64,000 nt of DNA, from assembly GCF_900128885.1 (NCBI RefSeq), contig NZ_FQTU01000006.1, positions 1-64,000 on the forward strand. Direction: 5' to 3'. The stretch is from Alkalibacter saccharofermentans DSM 14828. GTDB taxonomy: Bacteria > Bacillota > Clostridia > Eubacteriales > Alkalibacteraceae. How positions within the stretch are numbered: position 1 is the first letter of the stretch; each line of letters starts with the position of its first letter. The notes under the pieces were generated by a model, which was given only the letters and a program-made list of their open reading frames with translations, did no database searches and was not told the DNA's origin. Both the position numbers and the translations under genes were made by a program. Positions 36,449 through 44,939 of this stretch are shown piece by piece.

Positions 36449-37429
36449 TCATACTCTTTCAAGAATGACTTCAGCAATCTTATCCGCATCGTGACGAATG
36501 TAATTTTGCTTGATGTCTATATAATCTCCTTTTATCAGCTTGTAGCTTTTTCCCTCAAACTTCTCCTCTATGAACCTGACCCTTTCAGCGCCTCCTGATT
36601 TATATATATCAAGAGGTTCTCCAATTTCCTTGCCCCTGTTTATTACCACATAGTCGAATATCTTCTCTTTAGGATTTTTCAGATGTGCTTCTATAGCCTC
36701 AACGTGGTCCAACACGTCGTAATCGTCAGTCTCTCCAGGTTGAGTCATGATATTTGGTATGTAGAACCTTTTTGCTTTGGTTCTCCTAAGCGCATCTTCT
36801 ATTCCCTCCACTAAAAGATTAGGTATAATGCTGGTGTACAGGCTCCCCGGTCCTATTATAACTGCCTGGGCATTTATTATTGCTTCGATGGCTTCCGGAA
36901 GCGGGTTGATCTCATGTGGGCTGATGGAGACTCTTTTAATTTTGCTTTTCTTTTCCATAGCTTTAAGGGGTATTTGAGACTCTCCGTTGACTATCTCTCC
37001 GTTAGCAAGCTCGGCGCACAGCGTCACGCTTTCAAGGCTCACCGGAAGCACGGTCCCCTTTATTGCCATAACGTCGCTGACATTCTTTATTGCCTCCATG
37101 AAGCTTCCGCTTATTCCGTTCATCGCCGCTATAAAAAGATTGCCGAAGCTCTGTCCTTTTAGACGCCCTTCTTCGAATCTGTAATTTAACAATTTTTGCA
37201 TTATGCCTTCCTCATCTGCCAAGGACAGTATGCAGCTTCTGATATCTCCAGGTGGAAGCATCCCAAGGTCCTCCCTGAGCACTCCCGAGCCTCCTCCATC
37301 ATCTGCCACCGTCACGATGGCTGTGATGTTTTCGGTATATTTCTTTAGCCCCCGCAAAATAACGGAGCTGCCTGTGCCGCCGCCTATAACCGTTACCCGT
37401 TTGCTGTGTTTTTTTCTAACGTCTTTCAT
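36449..37429 (-). CDS. yvcK: YvcK/CofD-like gluconeogenesis factor
   Basis: 326 residues with a dinucleotide-type fold: VTVIGGGTGSSVILRGLK, VADDGGGSGVLRED, GMLPPGDIRSC and NPLPEAIEAI, then IIGPGSLYTSIIPNLLV. In Bacillus the protein binds UDP-GlcNAc and is needed for growth on gluconeogenic carbon and for cell-wall synthesis. Its ATG overlaps the rapZ stop by 4 bp, so the two are coupled. Confidence 0.95.
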   Translation of the reverse strand: MKDVRKKHSKRVTVIGGGTGSSVILRGLKKYTENITAIVTVADDGGGSGVLREDLGMLPPGDIRSCILSLADEEGIMQKLLNYRFEEGRLKGQSFGNLFIAAMNGISGSFMEAIKNVSDVMAIKGTVLPVSLESVTLCAELANGEIVNGESQIPLKAMEKKSKIKRVSISPHEINPLPEAIEAIINAQAVIIGPGSLYTSIIPNLLVEGIEDALRRTKAKRFYIPNIMTQPGETDDYDVLDHVEAIEAHLKNPKEKIFDYVVINRGKEIGEPLDIYKSGGAERVRFIEEKFEGKSYKLIKGDYIDIKQNYIRHDADKIAEVILERV

Positions 37430-38301
37430 GGTTGATGTCCACCCAGACTCTTTTTTACATCTCTGTGGTCTATGACAGCCCAGTGCCTATTCTCTTGCAG
37501 CTTGTCGTGGATTATATTTGCAATGGTGACAGACCTGTGCTGCCCACCGGTACAACCAATTGCAATTACCAGCTGCGACTTTCCTTCTTCAGTATAATAA
37601 GGCAGCAAAAATTCCAGCATATCCATCAACTTATCGATAAATTCTTTTGATTGTCTGTATTTTAAGACATAATCCTGAACCTCTTTGTCGTTTCCTGTCT
37701 TTCCTCTGAGTTCTTCATCGTAAAAAGGGTTGGGAAGAAACCTCACATCAAAAACGAGATCCGCATCCAGGGGTATGCCATACTTAAACCCAAATGACAG
37801 GACGTTTACAAGGAGTCCCGAAGCCTCCATGTCGCTTAAATAGATTTTTGAAAGCTCTGCTTTCAAATCTTTAACGCTTAAATTCGATGTATCGATTATG
37901 TGATCGGCCTTTTCCCTAATTTTAGTCAGCTTTTCCCGCTCAAGCTTCAGCGCTACGGAAATCCTGGAATCAGTGGCTAAAGGGTGCTTTCTTCTGGATT
38001 CTTTGTACCTGGTTATTAGCACATTGTCGGAAGCTTCCAAAAAAAGTACTTCGAACTTGAACTTTCTATCGTGCATATCTGCTATGACATTTGCAAAATC
38101 GTCGAAAAAAACCCCGCCCCTACTGTCAACTCCCAAGGCTACCTTTTCGATGTTGTTATCCGACCTGCTGCATAGCTCTGCAAATGTGGGAATTAACTTA
38201 GGTGGCAGGTTATCCACACAAAAGTATCCCCAGTCTTCAAAAGCTCTTATAGTATGGCTCTTTCCGGCACCTGACAAGCCGGTTATAATTACAAATCTCA
38301 T
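37426..38301 (-). CDS. rapZ: RapZ/YvcJ nucleotide-binding protein
   Basis: 291 residues. Walker A at the N-terminus (ITGLSGAGKSHTIRAFEDWG), VDNLPPKLIP, and a C-terminal part with FLPNPFYDEELR and AIGCTGGQHRSV. In Gram-negatives it steers decay of the GlmZ small RNA; in Bacillus the role is less defined (nucleotide hydrolysis, competence). Start is one base after the stop of the PHP gene. Middle gene of the cluster. Confidence 0.95.
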   Translation of the reverse strand: MRFVIITGLSGAGKSHTIRAFEDWGYFCVDNLPPKLIPTFAELCSRSDNNIEKVALGVDSRGGVFFDDFANVIADMHDRKFKFEVLFLEASDNVLITRYKESRRKHPLATDSRISVALKLEREKLTKIREKADHIIDTSNLSVKDLKAELSKIYLSDMEASGLLVNVLSFGFKYGIPLDADLVFDVRFLPNPFYDEELRGKTGNDKEVQDYVLKYRQSKEFIDKLMDMLEFLLPYYTEEGKSQLVIAIGCTGGQHRSVTIANIIHDKLQENRHWAVIDHRDVKKSLGGHQP

Positions 38302-38302
38302 T

Positions 38303-39037
38303 TTAATCTTCCTCTCCGTTGACTATTCTATGAGCTTTTAGCCCCGCTGCCTGGGCAATTTCAATCCCCTTATGAACCATGCCTACATGAATGCTTTGGT
38401 GGGCATCGCTGTTGATTGCAAACTTCACATCGTATTTCATCGCCTTTTTCAAGTCATCTAAATCAAGATGCAAGTGATGGGCGTTTATTTCCAAGATCAC
38501 ATTTTTATCCTGGGCTTTTTTTGCCACCCTGTCCATATCTACAGGAACTTTTGCCCCCGGATGGGTTATCATATGAATATGGTTTCTTTCCATTGCATTT
38601 ACAAGGGCCTTTGTATTTGCACCCATGGCTCTTTTCTTTAAGAACGGCAAAATCTTTCCAAAGAAATTAAGAAGATACAGACTAAAAAAATCTCTTACTC
38701 TTTTAGGCTTCACGCCATAATGGAAACCCGCATTTATTACATCGAAAAGCTCTAGGTGCTCTTCATCTACATCTATGCTGCCGTCAGATCCTATTATATT
38801 TGCTTCAACCCCCATCACTATTTCCACTTGGGGATATTTTTTCTTTAGTACATCTATTTCATCTCTCATCTTATGCCAGTTTCTTTTGTCCACGCCGTAG
38901 AATATATGTCCGCTGCCATGATCGGTGATGGCCACCTTTTCAAGACCAAGCTCCACTGCTTTTTTCACATTATCTTCGATGGTATTTTTCCCATGGCTGT
39001 ATACTGTATGTGTATGGTTGTCACCATTTATTTTCAT
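38303..39037 (-). CDS. PHP-domain metal-dependent phosphoesterase (YcdX-like)
   Basis: 244 residues from ATG 39037 (agaagggtgg upstream); 15 more codons are open. PHP metal-binding histidines: NHTHTVYSHG, ITDHGSGHIF, MGVEANI, THPGAKV and NSDAH. Relatives act on phosphoesters such as histidinol phosphate or small DNA/RNA substrates; substrate unknown here. It leads the rapZ-yvcK-whiA run, a link often seen in clostridia. Confidence 0.85.
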   Translation of the reverse strand: MKINGDNHTHTVYSHGKNTIEDNVKKAVELGLEKVAITDHGSGHIFYGVDKRNWHKMRDEIDVLKKKYPQVEIVMGVEANIIGSDGSIDVDEEHLELFDVINAGFHYGVKPKRVRDFFSLYLLNFFGKILPFLKKRAMGANTKALVNAMERNHIHMITHPGAKVPVDMDRVAKKAQDKNVILEINAHHLHLDLDDLKKAMKYDVKFAINSDAHQSIHVGMVHKGIEIAQAAGLKAHRIVNGEED

Positions 39038-39188
39038 GATCAGTCCCACCCTTCTTTTCATCATTATAATACATTTATCCATTTACATAAAGCATCCTTA
39101 ATTCTTCCTTGCTTAATGTCTCTAGAATTTGTATAATAGGTTTGGACTTTATGTCCTTTAAGCCATATGTTTCGGAGGAACAAAATTT

Positions 39189-40103
39189 ATGAACAATAAA
39201 TATATATATACTGAGTTTTTAAAGGTGCTGGATTCAGAAAAGATTTTGACGGATGCACCTATGAAAAACCATACTTCCTTTAAAGCGGGAGGGTGTGCCG
39301 ATTATCTGCTGATTCCTGATACCGAGGATGAAATCAAGCTCATCATAGAGATATGCAAGCAAAACAACGTGCCCTATTATATTATGGGCAATGGCAGCAA
39401 CCTACTGGTAAAGGACAAGGGCTACAGAGGCGTCATTATAAAGCTGGGAAAGAACTTCAGCAAATGCACGTTGATCGACAACGACCTGGACTGTCAAAGC
39501 GGGGTATTCTTGTCCCGACTGGCAAAAATCGCCCTGGACAATGAACTTTCCGGGTTTGAGTTTGCAAGTGGAATCCCCGGCACTCTCGGAGGTGCCGTCA
39601 CCATGAACGCAGGGGCATATGACGGGGAGATGAAAGATGTTCTAGTAAGCATCAGAGGACTGGACATGGACGGAAACATCATAGAATTAGCAAACGGAGA
39701 CTTAGAGCTTGGATACAGAACCAGCGCCGTGAAAAAAAGGAATCTGGTGGTTCTATCCGCTAAGATACGACTTGAAAGCGGAAACAAAAAGAAAATCAAA
39801 GAAAAGATGGAAGATTTCGATGAAAGACGAAAATCTAAGCAGCCCCTGGAGCTGCCCAGCGCGGGAAGCGCCTTCAAGCGTCCTGTCGGCCACTATGCGG
39901 GCAAGCTCATAGAAGACAGCGGACTGAAAGGCTTCGCCATAGGCGGAGCTCAGGTTTCCACCAAGCACTGCGGCTTCATAGTGAACATAAACAGCGCTAC
40001 TGCCAAAGATATCCTGGATTTGATCGATCATATCATTAAAACCGTAAAGGACAATTTTAACGTTATCCTTGAACCCGAGGTAAAGATAATCGGTGAAGAT
40101 TAA
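39189..40103 (+). CDS. murB: UDP-N-acetylenolpyruvoylglucosamine reductase
   Basis: NADPH/FAD enzyme making UDP-MurNAc for peptidoglycan. 304 residues, type II MurB. FAD motifs YIMGNGSNLLV and ASGIPGTLGGAVTMNAGAYDG (written here in part), catalytic Ser in LPSAGSAFKRP, and final Glu in NVILEPEVKII. An ttcggagga site precedes ATG. Its own short transcription unit, divergent from the rapZ cluster and convergent with the comF-like gene. Confidence 0.96.
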   Translation: MNNKYIYTEFLKVLDSEKILTDAPMKNHTSFKAGGCADYLLIPDTEDEIKLIIEICKQNNVPYYIMGNGSNLLVKDKGYRGVIIKLGKNFSKCTLIDNDLDCQSGVFLSRLAKIALDNELSGFEFASGIPGTLGGAVTMNAGAYDGEMKDVLVSIRGLDMDGNIIELANGDLELGYRTSAVKKRNLVVLSAKIRLESGNKKKIKEKMEDFDERRKSKQPLELPSAGSAFKRPVGHYAGKLIEDSGLKGFAIGGAQVSTKHCGFIVNINSATAKDILDLIDHIIKTVKDNFNVILEPEVKIIGED

Positions 40104-40105
40104 TC

Positions 40106-40786
40106 TCATTTTTCTACCCCAGCCAACACCCCCACGGACACCTTGACTGCCCCTGCCTTTAAAAGCTCTTTGGAACAGGCACGTACCGTCGCACCGGTGG
40201 TAAAAACATCATCAACCAAAAGAACCCTTCGACCCCGAACTGCTTCGGGGTTTTTTATTTCAAAAGCGTCTTTGAGATTTACCAGCCTCTCGCTTTTATT
40301 TAAATCTCTCTGATGGAGGGTATCTTTTACCTTTACCAGTGCCTTCAGATCCAATTCCGGGGAAGGGTACGAAATTTGCGAGACCTTTTGAAATATCCCT
40401 TTTGCCATCATCTCGCTTTGGTTGTAGCCCCTTTCCTTCAGACTATTTTCATGGAGGGGCACAGGTATGATCACTTCAAAATCCGGGTGCCCAAACCCCG
40501 AGATATGCTCCCCTACCAATTCTCCCATGAAGGCGCAAAGCCCGGGTCTGTTACCGAATTTCATCAGGTGCACTATATCCTTTATGCTTCCTTCGTATAG
40601 ATAAGGAGCATACACCTTTTCAATCGAGGTGTTCTCCCAATCGTCGCCCTGCACCTTTCCTGCAACTTCCTCCAACCCTTTCACGCACTTGCTGCAAAGG
40701 TGGTCCTCTGTGAAAAAAAGTACCCGCTTGCACACTGGGCATCTTCCGTTTTCTAGAAACAAAGCCTCCTTTAAGATATCTAACAT
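40106..40786 (-). CDS. comFC: ComF-family phosphoribosyltransferase-like protein
   Basis: 226 residues from ATG 40786, whose ggagg site lies in the last codons of recD2; an upstream ATG at 40807 would overlap recD2 without a ribosome site. N-terminal zinc-ribbon cysteines (CPVCKRVL and LCSKC), C-terminal PRPP loop VLLVDDVFTTGATVRA. In naturally competent bacteria ComFC supports uptake of single-stranded DNA; in others its role is unclear. No comFA was seen beside it. Confidence 0.88.
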   Translation of the reverse strand: MLDILKEALFLENGRCPVCKRVLFFTEDHLCSKCVKGLEEVAGKVQGDDWENTSIEKVYAPYLYEGSIKDIVHLMKFGNRPGLCAFMGELVGEHISGFGHPDFEVIIPVPLHENSLKERGYNQSEMMAKGIFQKVSQISYPSPELDLKALVKVKDTLHQRDLNKSERLVNLKDAFEIKNPEAVRGRRVLLVDDVFTTGATVRACSKELLKAGAVKVSVGVLAGVEK

Positions 40787-40787
40787 C

Positions 40788-43001
40788 TTAGTCCTCCATA
40801 ATGGCATGGGCTCTGATTCTGTCCCGAAGCCCAGTTTTTCTCATCACAGTGTTTATGTTTTCTATCATAGCCTTTAAGTAGGTTCTATGTCCCACCAGAA
40901 CAACAAGTTCCTTGCCCCTTGTGATAGCTGTATAAAGGAGATTTCTGTTAAGAAGCATTCTCGGCCCTTGAAATACGGGCATCACCACTACCTTGAACTC
41001 GCTTCCCTGGCTTTTATGAACGGTAATTGCATAAGAGAGTATCAGTTCGTCCATTTGTTCAAATGAATATATTACCTGTTTGTCATCGTCAAAGATTACG
41101 GTAGCATTTTTACCTTGTTGATTTATCTTTTTTATTATGCCGATATCTCCGTTAAAAACCCCTTGGCCCTCTTCCTGGGTATTTAAATCAAGCCATTCTA
41201 TATTGTAATTGTTCTTGATCTGCATCACCTTATCCCCTTCCCTGTATACCGTAGACATGAACGTCCGTTCCTCCTTGTCCGGGGAGGGTGGGTTTAAGTT
41301 AAGCTGCAAGAGCTTATTCAGCTCATTGATGCCGGCGGCTCCTTTTTTCATGGGGGTTACCACCTGTATATCTTCAAAAAAATCGTAGCCGTTGTAATTT
41401 TTAAGCCTGTGGGTGCATATGTCTAATATGGTCTTTCGCACCTTTTCCCCCGTATTGCAGTTGATAAAGTAAAAGTCTTTTTCCTTGTCGTTTACCATGG
41501 GCATCTCCCCATTATTTATCTTATGGGCATTTACTACTATCATGCTCTCTTGGGCCTGCCTGAATATCTTGTTGAGGACAACCAGGCTGACCTGATTGCT
41601 GTCTATTATGTCCTTTAAAACATTTCCCGGACCTACTGACGGAAGCTGGTTAATATCTCCTACCAGAATAAGCCTTGTGCCAAGTCTGATGGCCTTTAAA
41701 AGATGGTTCATCAGAAGTATGTCTATCATCGATGCCTCATCTACGATAACAACGTCATATTCCAGTGGATTTTCTTCGTTCTTATCAAAGGTCTGTTCCG
41801 CTTCGTTCTCAGAATATCCAAATTCCAGCATCCTGTGAATGGTCTTAGCTTCAAATCCGGTGGCCTCGCTCATCCTTTTAGCAGCTCTTCCGGTGGGAGC
41901 TGCTAGGGCTATATCGTAATCAAGCTGCTGAAATATCTCAAGTATGCACTTTATTATCGTTGTCTTGCCTGTGCCCGGCCCTCCCGTTATTATGACCACG
42001 CCGTTTTCAACCGCGGCCTTAACCGCATTTTTTTGCGCTTCATCAAGCTCTATGTCGTTTTGCCTCTCATAGCTGGATATTATTTTATCTACGTTTATGA
42101 TCTCATTTTCGTATCTGTGTCTGGAAATCCTGACAGTCATTTCCGCCACGCTTTCCTCCGCCTTGAAGAGAGGAATCGTGTAGTAAACTCTCTTGTCCTC
42201 AATTGTTTCAAGTTTTATATCCCCTTGCAGGACAAGATCTTCAACATTGTCATAGGCGAGATCTTCTGAAATATCCAACACGGAAGCGGATTTATAGACA
42301 AGCTCCTCTTCTTCCATATACATGTTTCCATCGTTATAGCAGCTTTGAAGCATATGCTTGATGCCCGCCATCACCCTAAAGGGAGAAAATTGCTCTACGC
42401 CCATGCTCATTGCTATTTCATCTGCCAGCTTGAATCCGATTCCCGGGACATCGCGTATCAGCTTGTAGGGGTTTTCCTTGATAACCGATATGGTATTGTC
42501 CCGATACACCTTGTACACCCTCATCGCCATGGAAGAGGATATTCCGTACTCCCCAAGAAACATTATGATGTCCATGACCTCTCTGTGCTCGTTGAAGGAT
42601 TCGCTTATCATGCTGGCGGTTTTTTTGCCTATCCCTTCCACTTCAGTCAGCCTGTCCGGATTGTACCTTATTATATCCAGCACATCTTCCTTGAACCGCT
42701 CCACCAGCAGCCTGGCCTTTTTCTCTCCGATGCCTGTTATGAGCCCTGAAGCAAGATATTTTTCCATCCCGGCGACAGTCTCCGGTATCTCCACCTTAAA
42801 GCTATGGGCCTTAAGCTGCACGCCAAAAGAGGGGTGCTCGCTCCATGCACCCTTCACTGTTATGTACTCTCCCGGGTTAAGGGTTGGGAAGCTTCCCGTT
42901 ACCGTTACCAGATTGCCCCCACAGTCTAATTCCATTACGGTAAAATTATTCTGTTCGTTGTGATATATTACGTTTTCTATGTAACCGGACAGTTTTTCCA
43001 T
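40788..43001 (-). CDS. recD2: RecD-like (RecD2) DNA helicase
   Basis: 737 residues. N-terminal helix-hairpin-helix region (about 90-200), then SF1 helicase motifs: Walker A IITGGPGTGKTTIIKC, DEAS box in VVIVDEASMIDILL, GDINQLPSVGPGNVL, and the late motif TVHKSQGSEFKVVVMP. This is the free-standing RecD2 type of Firmicutes, 5'-3' helicase, involved in replication-fork and mismatch-repair processes rather than in a RecBCD complex. ggag site before ATG. Confidence 0.93.
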   Translation of the reverse strand: MEKLSGYIENVIYHNEQNNFTVMELDCGGNLVTVTGSFPTLNPGEYITVKGAWSEHPSFGVQLKAHSFKVEIPETVAGMEKYLASGLITGIGEKKARLLVERFKEDVLDIIRYNPDRLTEVEGIGKKTASMISESFNEHREVMDIIMFLGEYGISSSMAMRVYKVYRDNTISVIKENPYKLIRDVPGIGFKLADEIAMSMGVEQFSPFRVMAGIKHMLQSCYNDGNMYMEEEELVYKSASVLDISEDLAYDNVEDLVLQGDIKLETIEDKRVYYTIPLFKAEESVAEMTVRISRHRYENEIINVDKIISSYERQNDIELDEAQKNAVKAAVENGVVIITGGPGTGKTTIIKCILEIFQQLDYDIALAAPTGRAAKRMSEATGFEAKTIHRMLEFGYSENEAEQTFDKNEENPLEYDVVIVDEASMIDILLMNHLLKAIRLGTRLILVGDINQLPSVGPGNVLKDIIDSNQVSLVVLNKIFRQAQESMIVVNAHKINNGEMPMVNDKEKDFYFINCNTGEKVRKTILDICTHRLKNYNGYDFFEDIQVVTPMKKGAAGINELNKLLQLNLNPPSPDKEERTFMSTVYREGDKVMQIKNNYNIEWLDLNTQEEGQGVFNGDIGIIKKINQQGKNATVIFDDDKQVIYSFEQMDELILSYAITVHKSQGSEFKVVVMPVFQGPRMLLNRNLLYTAITRGKELVVLVGHRTYLKAMIENINTVMRKTGLRDRIRAHAIMED

Positions 43002-43064
43002 TTAATAGCTCCAATATTTATTATCTTTTCATTATAACACTACCCGCCCCATGTGATAAGGGGC

Positions 43065-43110
43065 AAAAAACCCCTCTGCGCAACCTATTAAGGTAATAAC
43101 GCCAAGGGGC
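43065..43110 (-). terminator. Terminator after fabV
   Basis: cccctt...ggcg pairs with cgc...agagggg, with an inner acct/aggt stem and a run of six T residues on the minus strand, 30-75 bases past the fabV stop. Confidence 0.65.
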
Positions 43111-43141
43111 ATTTATAATTTCTTATTTAACTATAGATTTC

Positions 43142-44338
43142 TTAAAGCAACTCCAGCTTAGCAAGTTCTTCTAAATCAACGTCCTCGTCATAATCCACAT
43201 TGTCAAAATTAAATCCGTTTATCTTCATGAAGTCATCTATAAATCCTTCTATGTCCGTTATCTCTCTTACATTTTCGTTGCTGACGGACTTTAGTATATC
43301 TTCAACTTCACTTTGAACCTGTTCGTCCATCTCCAAATTGTCAGGACGCACTCTGCTCTCTTCGTCGGTTATCCGCTCATTGCCGTATATCATTTCCTTA
43401 AAGAACCTGTACTTCTGCTCTATTTCCCCTTCGTGGGTTCCGTGCTTTTTCATCACCTTGTAGAGTATCGCACCATATACCGGGAAAATCGGAATGTAAA
43501 TGCTCGCCTTAGTGACGATGGCCTTGCTTGAAGATATCAGGGCTTCCCCGTTGTACTTCTCTTTTACTATATTGTCAAGCGCTGCCGCTGTCTGCTCTAA
43601 ATGCTTTTTAGCCTGACCGATGGTGCCGTCTTTGTATATGGGATACGTCGCCGGCGATCCAAGATAGGTATAAGCTATAGTCTTGAAGTCATCAGCTAGA
43701 ACTCCCGCTTCTGAGAGCATTTCTACCCACATCTGCCAGTCTTCTCCACCCATTACCTTTATGGTATTATTAATTTCTTCTTCAGTAGCAGGTTCCATTA
43801 TTTCTTCTTTAAGGGAAAGGCTTGTTATATCAATGGAATATCCCCTTACCTCATCGCCAATGCTCTTGAGAACGGATTTATAAGTAACCCCGTCCCTGGG
43901 ATCAGTTCTTCTGTTTGAAGCCAGACTGTATATTAAAAGATCGATTTTGCCGTATTTCTTCTTTATATAGTCCACCACCACCTCTTTCATCTCAAAAGAA
44001 AAGGCATCCCCAACAAAATCCTTGAAAGAAAGGCCCTCTTCCTTTGCAAACTGTTGAAAAAAGATGTTGTTCCACCAACCGGCAGTCCCTGTCCTAGTGG
44101 CTCCTCTTGGCTCCATCTCAAATGATACGTTAACGGTGTTGGTCTTGCACCCAAAGCCAAGAGCGATCCTGCTGGCTAAACCGTATCCCGATGACCCTCC
44201 TATTATAAGCGCGGTCTTTGGTCCTTTGAACTCTCCGGATTGTTTTACAAACTCAATTTGTCTTCGCACATTTTCCTTGCACCCTAAAGGGTGTACCCTG
44301 ACGCAGATATTGCTTTTTATCGCAGGTTGTATTATCAT
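43142..44338 (-). CDS. fabV: Trans-2-enoyl-ACP/CoA reductase, FabV/TER family
   Basis: 398 residues, NADH-dependent short-chain-dehydrogenase relative with a long form. Active-site pattern Tyr-X8-Lys in YKDGTIGQAK, NADH-binding GGSSGYGLASRIAL with the FEMEPRGATRTGTAGWW strand, and SLASNRRTDPRDG. In clostridia such enzymes reduce crotonyl-CoA (butyrate) or enoyl-ACP (fatty acids). Because no fabI, fabK or fabL is in the fab operon, and it is divergent from it with a shared operator, the fatty-acid role is more likely here. aaggagg site upstream. Confidence 0.93.
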   Translation of the reverse strand: MIIQPAIKSNICVRVHPLGCKENVRRQIEFVKQSGEFKGPKTALIIGGSSGYGLASRIALGFGCKTNTVNVSFEMEPRGATRTGTAGWWNNIFFQQFAKEEGLSFKDFVGDAFSFEMKEVVVDYIKKKYGKIDLLIYSLASNRRTDPRDGVTYKSVLKSIGDEVRGYSIDITSLSLKEEIMEPATEEEINNTIKVMGGEDWQMWVEMLSEAGVLADDFKTIAYTYLGSPATYPIYKDGTIGQAKKHLEQTAAALDNIVKEKYNGEALISSSKAIVTKASIYIPIFPVYGAILYKVMKKHGTHEGEIEQKYRFFKEMIYGNERITDEESRVRPDNLEMDEQVQSEVEDILKSVSNENVREITDIEGFIDDFMKINGFNFDNVDYDEDVDLEELAKLELL

Positions 44339-44367
44339 TAATGATCCTCCTTGATTATCTTTTTAGG

Positions 44368-44396
44368 TTGACAATTATTGTTCTTTGTATTATATT
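44368..44396 (+). promoter_or_regulatory. Promoter of the acc-fab operon
   Basis: TTGACA (44,368-44,373), 17-bp spacer, TATATT (44,391-44,396). Near-consensus. Expected start about 44,403, just ahead of the palindrome at 44,406-44,420. Confidence 0.75.
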
Positions 44397-44418
44397 TCAA
44401 ATATACTTTGATTGTCAA
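44389..44418 (-). promoter_or_regulatory. Promoter of fabV
   Basis: On the minus strand TTGACA (44,418-44,413), 18-bp spacer, TATAAT (44,394-44,389). The -35 lies inside the palindrome that also covers the acc start region, so one bound protein would block both directions. Confidence 0.7.
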
Positions 44419-44420
44419 AG
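44406..44420. promoter_or_regulatory. FabT-like operator shared by fabV and acc-fab
   Basis: Perfect inverted repeat CTTTGA-TTG-TCAAAG. It resembles the TTTGA-N3-TCAAA type bound by the MarR-family lipid regulator FabT in streptococci and lactococci (from memory). It sits at the expected start of the acc transcript and over the fabV -35. No fabT or fapR gene is in the window, so the regulator would be elsewhere. Confidence 0.6.
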
Positions 44421-44463
44421 AATTTGGCACAAAATACGAAGTAATTATTTGGGAGGTACTGTT

Positions 44464-44937
44464 TTGGACGTTAATGAAATTATATTACTTATTGACCGAT
44501 TAGAAAAGAGCACAATTGGAGAATTCTATTTAAGGGAAGATGAATTCGAACTAAATATCATAAAAAACAATCCTGAAGACTCTGTTCAAACTATTATAAA
44601 AGAGGTTTCACCCTCACAGCTTCAGCAACCTGCACCTTCAGCAGCAGCACAACCAATAGCTCCTGGGACTGCAGATGTCATCCCTGCAGACAATGAGGTT
44701 ACGGTAAAATCTCCACTGGTAGGGATATACTACGAGTCACCCACACCGGATGCGCCTCCATTTAAAAAGATTGGCGATTACGTAAAGGAAGGCGAGGTAA
44801 TTTGCATCCTTGAGGCGATGAAGGTATTCAACGAAATCAAAAGCCCCTGTGAAGGCAAGGTGAAATCAGTTATGGTTGCAAACCAGGATATCGTGGAATT
44901 CGACCAACCAATAATGGTTATAGAAAGGACGAAGTGA
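44464..44937 (+). CDS. accB: Biotin carboxyl carrier protein of acetyl-CoA carboxylase
   Basis: 157 residues from TTG 44464 (gggaggta site 6 bases away); the frame opens further upstream through the promoter, which is not translated. N-terminal helical part, a Pro/Ala-rich flexible linker (about 48-75, with PSQLQQPAPSAAAQP), then the biotinyl domain with Lys120 in ILEAMKVFNEIKS. First gene of the accBCDA-fab operon. Confidence 0.95.
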   Translation: MDVNEIILLIDRLEKSTIGEFYLREDEFELNIIKNNPEDSVQTIIKEVSPSQLQQPAPSAAAQPIAPGTADVIPADNEVTVKSPLVGIYYESPTPDAPPFKKIGDYVKEGEVICILEAMKVFNEIKSPCEGKVKSVMVANQDIVEFDQPIMVIERTK

Positions 44938-44939
44938 TT

